Below, piece after piece: positions 59,113 to 64,000 of a stretch of 64,000 bases of DNA. The notes under the pieces are model-generated. The model was given only the letters and a program-made list of their open reading frames with translations. It did no database searches and was not told the origin of the DNA. This DNA is from JBCBSP01 sp039819095 (lineage in GTDB: Bacteria > Pseudomonadota > Alphaproteobacteria > Caulobacterales > Maricaulaceae): contig JBCBSP010000002.1 in NCBI GenBank assembly GCA_039819095.1, forward strand, positions 62,001-126,000, in the 5' to 3' direction. The stretch's first letter is position 1, and each line of letters opens with the position of its first letter. The translations under genes and the position numbers were made by a program.

Positions 59113-59924
59113 CGCACGCTCACCTGTATCTGGACGGTTTGCCCGCCACGGAGGATCGTAAGGAGGGCCGCATCCGCGCCCTCAAGCTCTTCCAGCGTAT
59201 TCAGCGCCTCTCGACCCGCGCGGACAGGCCGGCCGTCAACGGCTGTGATGATGTCGCCGCGCCTGAGACTGAACCGGTCCAAAATCCGGTCGCCGGATTC
59301 GGCGTTGATCTGCAGGCCCTCATCGACCCGGCGCAGACGCAAGGCGGTGATCCAGTCATCGGGCAGATCCGGAACGGCGGTCTGAGGCGGGATGTCGGGT
59401 TGACCCTCGTCCACGGGCTGAATCAGGCTGGCGCTGCGCGGGTTGCGCGCCGTCTCATCGCGCAGGAAAAGGTTCTCGCGCACGCCGCGCCGGTCAATGA
59501 CGACCCGATCCTCATAGACTTGCGCCAAAGTGACCCCGTCCGCGATTTCACCGCCAACCGGAACAGAGCGCTGACCGCGTGCGGGCGCTTCGATAATCGC
59601 CGAACCGGAGCTGGGCTCCGCGCCGCGCCGAACACCGCGAAGGGTGAGATTGAGGCGGGTTTCCGGAAGCACGCTTTCAGCAACTGCGCCGCCGCGCGAG
59701 GCGAACAGGTCCAGGCGCGACAGGGCGCTCAAGTCTCGGTCGACCGCCTGAGCGGACAGGGTTGGGGCGCCCGCGGGTGCGATATCAGCGCGCCAGGCTT
59801 CCGGTCCATAGGCGATGAACCAGATGGCCCGCGCGATAATCAGCCCGAGCACCGCCAGAAGGGCGATCTGCGCCACATGGCGCAGCGTGCGCTCGAACGC
59901 GCCGGAAACCGCAAGGCCGGTCAA
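59109..59924 (-). CDS. gspC: Type II secretion protein GspC with PDZ domain
   Basis: A 271-residue inner-membrane protein with one helix near residues 17-37, a homology region (LSRLDLFAS, LNLTLRGVRRG, IADGVTLAQVYEDRVVIDRRG) that binds GspD, and a C-terminal PDZ domain (FSLRRGDIITAVDGRPV). It is first in a 13-gene leftward operon ending at 48209. The 245-base gap upstream, which must contain the promoter, separates it from the second TonB receptor gene. Confidence 0.93.
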   Translation of the reverse strand: MTGLAVSGAFERTLRHVAQIALLAVLGLIIARAIWFIAYGPEAWRADIAPAGAPTLSAQAVDRDLSALSRLDLFASRGGAVAESVLPETRLNLTLRGVRRGAEPSSGSAIIEAPARGQRSVPVGGEIADGVTLAQVYEDRVVIDRRGVRENLFLRDETARNPRSASLIQPVDEGQPDIPPQTAVPDLPDDWITALRLRRVDEGLQINAESGDRILDRFSLRRGDIITAVDGRPVRAGREALNTLEELEGADAALLTILRGGQTVQIQVSVR

Positions 59925-60051
59925 AGCCGGGCTCCGATTGCACCGATCCGGACGGGCACCGCATCACCTCCACCACCAGGCGAAACCAGCACAGACTATA
60001 GCTGTGCTTCAGGCCCGCCATAAGTCATTGAACACTCGACTAACGAAATGA

Positions 60052-60150
60052 CAACGCCCGACGCCCAGCAAATCGGGCGGCGGGCGTTGACTTTATCGTC
60101 TGACAGGACCGGGGCGGGAGTAGCCGCGAAGGCGAATTCCCGCCCCGTCC
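60052..60150. terminator. Two hairpins downstream of TonB receptor 2
   Basis: CAACGCCCG/CGGGCGTTG (60052-60060 with 60081-60089, inner GCCC/GGGC) and GGGGCGGGA/TCCCGCCCC (60111-60119 with 60138-60146) are strong stems between the receptor stop and gspC. Neither has a long T-run, so termination is probable but not certain. Confidence 0.5.
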
Positions 60151-60168
60151 ATTCATACCAACCCCTGC

Positions 60169-62847
60169 CTAGAAGGACCGGCTCAGGCTGATGGAGAAGG
60201 TCGTGCCGATATCGTAATCGTCGACGATCACCTGTTGCCCGCCGGATTCCTGGTAGGCCTCATACCGCTCGTCGAACAGGTTGCGGATCGCAAAACGCAG
60301 ATCATACGCCCCGCCATCGGCCAGCTCGAAGCTGCGGCTGTGCACAAGGTCCACCATCATCGGGATTTCTTCGACCACTTCGGGAACCGGAACCGCAAGG
60401 TTCTGCAAGGCGCGGGTTCGCTCGCCGGTGTAGTTGAACAGAAGCGCGGTGCGCGCGCCCGAATTGGTGTCTTCCCAACCAATCTGGATATTCGCCAGAT
60501 GCTCGGACTGACCTTGCAGCGGCTCGCCATCTCGGATGAAGCCGCTGGCCGCATCCGAAGCCGGCGTATCCGAAATGGTGCCGCCGGAGAAGACCGGGCG
60601 AAGCACGACATCACCGTCGCCGGCTTCCATTTCCGACTGGGTATAGGTGTAGTTCGCCTTGATGAAGAACTCGGCATTGTCCCAGAAATCGCCGAGGAAA
60701 TCACTGTCGGAGAACCGGTCCGCGAAGTCGAACGTACGCTCGAACTCCACCTCAAAGCCCAGCAGCGAGGCCGCCGGCGCATTGATGAAGGAGGTCGCCA
60801 GGCTTTCGCCTTCCGGCTCAAGGTACTCAACGATCGGCTTGTCGAGATCCTTGTAGAAAGCCCCGATCGTGAAGAACTGGTCGCGACCGAAATACCACTC
60901 AAAGCGCGCATCGAGATTAGTGATCTCGGTGTTGACCAGGAACGGGTTCCCGCGGAAGCGCTCATCGGTCTCGGTGTTGAAGAAGGTCGTCGGACCCAGC
61001 TCGCGGAACTGCGGACGGGTGATGGTCTGCGAGTAACCGAAACGGGCCTGCATGTTATCGGCGAAGGTCCAGGTCAGCGTCACCGCCGGCAGGAAGTAGT
61101 CTTCATCGATAAAGCCTTCACGATCACCGACATCGCTCGGGTCGAGCTGGGGCAGCGAGAAGGTGTCGACTACTTGCTGACCGCTCTCCCAACGCCCGCC
61201 AAACGCTGCGCGCAGGAACGGGGTCAACTCCACATCGGTGGCGATATAGGCGCCCTCGACATCAAGCTGCCCGCGATAGGCTTCCGGGGTCAGAACGCCG
61301 CCGGATTCCTGAAGGCTGAAGCGGGTTGAGAGGATGTTCGGGTCCGCATAGATGAAGTCGATCCGCTGGAAGAACAGATCGCTTGGAGCCGAGCCGGTCA
61401 CCACGAAGCCGAAATTACGCGCGGAGGCCGTGCGCTCTTTCGACATGTCGGAATAACCCGCGCTCCACTCCCAATCCAGACCGAACAGATTGACCGGCAG
61501 AGAGACATCAAAGCCGTACTCGTCGGTCACGTCATCGACGCGCGAGAAGGTGATGCCGTTGCCGTCCAGGCCCGGAAGGTTGCGGAAGCCCGCACCCTCT
61601 TCGAACAGGTAGACCGCTTCACGCTGGTTCGGCGCATTGCGGGACGCATCCGAGGTGGACGCGCGCCATTCCAGGTTCAGCCCGTCGCCGATTTCGAAGG
61701 TGTGATCGCCGGCCAGCTGATAGGTGTAAACCTGACGTTCAAACCAACCGGTCGTGTCTTCACGCGTGCGCTGGTCGCGGTCCGCATTGAAGCCGTCGAT
61801 CGAGGTCGTGCGTTTGTCGGTGGAGCGCAGCACCAGGGCGAGCGCCTGGATCTCATGCTGGTCAAACTCCAGACCGACATTGAACATGCCGTTGCTTTCC
61901 ACCGTGTTGGAGGTGGTGAAGCGCTCGGAGTCGTTGCGAACTTCAATGGTCTGAGAGCCTGCAGCGCCAACCGTACGCGTGGTGCGGCGCACGCCGCGAC
62001 GCGTATCCCAGCTATTGTCGAACCCGACCGCAGCCAGAACGCCCAGCGAGAAACCGTCGAATTCGAAGCGTTCGCCCAGCGAGGCGCCGAAGCCGAAATC
62101 AGGCTCGACCTCGTTTTCGATCTGCAGCACGGTCAGCGGCGAGTTGGCCAGATTGCGACCGATATTGGCCAGCACGGTCGGGTCCTGGAAGGCCGGTCCG
62201 ATATTCTCGCTTTCCAGAATATCGACGAACTCGCTCGGCCAGTCGCGCGTGCTGTCGGAGAAACCGGTCCAGTCATATGAGCCGCCGCGGTGGACAATGC
62301 CCTCGTTGAACGTGGTCTCGGTATTGGCCGCGCTGGAGAAGGAAAGCCCCAGGAAACCTTCATTCGGAAGGGCGCTGGTTTCGATCTCCACCAGACCGCC
62401 GCCGAACTCGCCCGGGAAGCGGGGCGAGTAGGTCTTCTGAACCAGGATATTGCTGATCAGCCCGGTCGGGAACAGATCCAGCGGCACGGCGCGGCGCAGC
62501 GGTTCCGGGCTGGCCAGCGGCGAACCGTTGATCAGCGTGTTGGAGTAGCGCTCGTTCAGCCCACGCACGATAACGAAGCGGCCGTCAGCGACCGACAGGC
62601 CGGTGACCCGGCCCAGAGCCGAGGCGATATCGCTGTCGCCGGTGGTGATGATGTCGTCCACGTTCAGGAAGCTCGACACCTCGGAGGTGACGCGCTTGTC
62701 GTCGGGAACGAACTGATAACGGACGACAATGATGTCGTCGGTCTGGGTGGAGGCGGTGTCGCCTTCCTGCGCCCAGGCGGCGCTGACAGGGACCAGGCCG
62801 GTCGATGCCAGCAGGGCCGCCGAAAGCGCGATGCGGTGGTAGTTCAT
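60169..62847 (-). CDS. TonB-dependent outer-membrane receptor 2
   Basis: An 892-residue receptor. A signal peptide (residues 1-27, ending AWAQ) is followed by a TonB-box-like TDDIIVV, a plug domain (IASALGRVTGLSV, VIVRGLNERYSNTLING, LVQKTYSPRFPGEFGGG) and a barrel ending SLSRSF. The start MNYHRIALS is preferred over ATG 10 codons upstream. The RGLNERY plug is of a type often found with a secreted beta-helix partner; here such a gene lies immediately upstream. The ligand is unknown. No A- or B-box precedes it. Confidence 0.93.
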   Translation of the reverse strand: MNYHRIALSAALLASTGLVPVSAAWAQEGDTASTQTDDIIVVRYQFVPDDKRVTSEVSSFLNVDDIITTGDSDIASALGRVTGLSVADGRFVIVRGLNERYSNTLINGSPLASPEPLRRAVPLDLFPTGLISNILVQKTYSPRFPGEFGGGLVEIETSALPNEGFLGLSFSSAANTETTFNEGIVHRGGSYDWTGFSDSTRDWPSEFVDILESENIGPAFQDPTVLANIGRNLANSPLTVLQIENEVEPDFGFGASLGERFEFDGFSLGVLAAVGFDNSWDTRRGVRRTTRTVGAAGSQTIEVRNDSERFTTSNTVESNGMFNVGLEFDQHEIQALALVLRSTDKRTTSIDGFNADRDQRTREDTTGWFERQVYTYQLAGDHTFEIGDGLNLEWRASTSDASRNAPNQREAVYLFEEGAGFRNLPGLDGNGITFSRVDDVTDEYGFDVSLPVNLFGLDWEWSAGYSDMSKERTASARNFGFVVTGSAPSDLFFQRIDFIYADPNILSTRFSLQESGGVLTPEAYRGQLDVEGAYIATDVELTPFLRAAFGGRWESGQQVVDTFSLPQLDPSDVGDREGFIDEDYFLPAVTLTWTFADNMQARFGYSQTITRPQFRELGPTTFFNTETDERFRGNPFLVNTEITNLDARFEWYFGRDQFFTIGAFYKDLDKPIVEYLEPEGESLATSFINAPAASLLGFEVEFERTFDFADRFSDSDFLGDFWDNAEFFIKANYTYTQSEMEAGDGDVVLRPVFSGGTISDTPASDAASGFIRDGEPLQGQSEHLANIQIGWEDTNSGARTALLFNYTGERTRALQNLAVPVPEVVEEIPMMVDLVHSRSFELADGGAYDLRFAIRNLFDERYEAYQESGGQQVIVDDYDIGTTFSISLSRSF

Positions 62848-62933
62848 AATGATCCCCAATTTGGTTGCATCGCTCATGCGAAATCGCGGACCCCGGCCGC
62901 CGCTTCATTGCGACGACCGGGGCCTCGCGGCCC

Positions 62934-64000
62934 TTACTGCTGGGTCAGGGTCCAGCCCTGGTACCAGGTGTCATTGGCGTCTTCGACGGCGCCGACATAA
63001 TCGACGCTGGTGAAGAACGGATCGACCGTGGACGGGTCGATCGCGACCATGGCGGCTTCCGGACCGTTCGGGTCCGGAACCACGCCGGTGGCGTTGTTCG
63101 GGGTCTGGACCACGCCGTTGCCGTCTTCGATCGCGGAGAAGTCCGTCACGAAGGAGAAGCCGGACAGGCTGGTCGTGCCCTCCTCGTTATTGATATTGCC
63201 CGGGAACCCGTTGCCGAGGGCGAAGGCTTCCTCGTCAAAGCCGTCGCCGTCGGTGGAGAAGTTCGGGGTGCAGTCGAAGAAGGTCGATTCCACCGTCAGA
63301 TTACCGGCAGTCGCCTGGGCGAAGGTGGCCGACTGGTCAACATCCAGGCAGTCGCCTTCAAAGTCGACCACGATGCCGTTCATCAGACGCCCGGCGGTGC
63401 CTTCACGAAGCAACATGCCGGTGTCCGAAGCGGTAGAGCCGCGAACGCCGATCAAGGTGAAGTTGGAGATGGTCGGGTTCGAACGCGGCAGATCGTCATT
63501 GCCGTCGCCGTTATTGTCGAACTCAAAGCCCTGGTCGCTATTATCCGCAGCGTGCTGAACGATCACGAACTGGACATTGCCCACCCAGCCGTCGGTGTAG
63601 TCCAGGCTATCGTCGCCGATGCCGGTCAGAACCAGATACTTGGCATTGGTCGCGCCACCGAAGAACTCGATGCCGTCATCATCATTGTTGTGAACCTGCA
63701 CATAGTTCACTTCGGTGCCCGAACCGGTGCCCTGGAAGGCGATGCCGTTCAGCTCGTCCTCGTCATTGACGCGGAAGCCGGCGTACTGGACGCGGGTGTA
63801 GGACAGCGCGCCGGAGCTATCGGTCGGATCATCGCCGCCGAAATTGCCCGACGAACCTTCGCCCGCCTTCTCACAATCCGCTGAGCCGCCGGTCGCCGTA
63901 CCGCTGTCGCAGGCGTTGATCGGCGCAAAGCCGTTGATGACCAGACCGCCCCATTGACCGCGCGCGCTGTTCGGCGACTGATTGGTGCCGGCAAAGTCCG
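62934..64000 (-). CDS. Secreted beta-helix-like protein, C-terminal part
   Basis: The frame enters from the right edge and stops at 62934, giving about 355 visible residues; the N-terminus with any signal is outside. The sequence is rich in Asp, Gly and Asn with repeated strand-turn units (GQWGGLVINGFAPI, YTRVQYAGFRVNDEDE, VNYVQVHNNDDDGIEFFGG, YLVLTGIGDDSLDY, VQFVIVQHAADN), as in right-handed beta-helix or hemagglutinin-like exported proteins. It ends DTWYQGWTLTQQ. It precedes the TonB receptor 2 gene by 86 bases on the same strand, a pairing common in this bacterial group. Confidence 0.75.
   Translation of the reverse strand, partial: DFAGTNQSPNSARGQWGGLVINGFAPINACDSGTATGGSADCEKAGEGSSGNFGGDDPTDSSGALSYTRVQYAGFRVNDEDELNGIAFQGTGSGTEVNYVQVHNNDDDGIEFFGGATNAKYLVLTGIGDDSLDYTDGWVGNVQFVIVQHAADNSDQGFEFDNNGDGNDDLPRSNPTISNFTLIGVRGSTASDTGMLLREGTAGRLMNGIVVDFEGDCLDVDQSATFAQATAGNLTVESTFFDCTPNFSTDGDGFDEEAFALGNGFPGNINNEEGTTSLSGFSFVTDFSAIEDGNGVVQTPNNATGVVPDPNGPEAAMVAIDPSTVDPFFTSVDYVGAVEDANDTWYQGWTLTQQ

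Overview
The window is GC-rich, densely packed chromosomal DNA with no stretch over 300 bases lacking a gene. Gene content (TonB-dependent receptors paired with secreted beta-helix proteins, a gspC-N type II secretion operon, many Sec/Tat lipoproteins, CaiB-type CoA transferases, dispersed GC-rich palindromes) points to an alphaproteobacterium, most likely of the Maricaulales/Hyphomonadaceae type. No rRNA gene anchors this, and I found no tRNA, CRISPR array, transposase or phage gene.

Layout. Positions 1-6000 hold assorted genes: the start of a secreted Cys-rich protein (cut by the left edge), two related Arg-rich exported proteins, and a set of PhzF / flavin oxidoreductase / thioredoxin-lipoprotein / alpha-beta hydrolase genes. 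About 6070-47300 is a large catabolic island. It contains aldehyde dehydrogenase and FAD oxidase, two HutC-type GntR regulators, a nitrilase-fold protein, a CoA-transferase/hydrolase, two MmgE/PrpD proteins, an acyl-CoA ligase, an amidase, a crotonase, two CaiB CoA transferases, a Tat-lipoprotein amine oxidase, a complete TRAP transporter, a TonB receptor, a DUF1838 protein, three CpcT/CpeT-like proteins, a methyltransferase, a REDY/HapK-like protein, an SDR, a PuuE-like deacetylase-fold hydrolase, four VOC proteins, and an acyl-CoA dehydrogenase/MaoC/HpcH set. About 47700-59900 is a type II secretion locus (gspC to gspN plus a short gspO). The right end has a second TonB receptor and the C-terminal part of a secreted beta-helix protein, cut by the right edge.

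The most striking feature is regulatory. Two palindromes recur in the intergenic regions of the island. The 'A-box' (variants of CAAATGATATATCATTTG) lies near 10290, 21018, 25062, 31780, 32823, 35040 and 46438. The 'B-box' (TTGTCCGGACAA) lies near 14628, 21030, 31792 and 42637. In two places (21010-21036, 31772-31798) the boxes are fused. With two HutC/GntR regulators encoded inside the island, this looks like one substrate-responsive regulon of about 35 genes.

How the genes may work together (inference): a TonB receptor and TRAP transporter take up a small acidic or amphipathic compound; a crowd of exported small-ligand-type proteins (CpcT/CpeT-like, VOC, DUF1838) bind or process it in the periplasm; flavin enzymes oxidise it; C-N hydrolases open amide or imide bonds; CoA transferases/ligase activate the acids; and hydratase and lyase steps feed central metabolism. 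Three CpcT/CpeT-like bilin-lyase homologues, a REDY/HapK homologue (a family found in prodigiosin clusters), a possible DUF3598 lipocalin-like protein and an imidase-type hydrolase make a linear tetrapyrrole or other polypyrrole a testable candidate substrate, but nothing in the sequence proves it.
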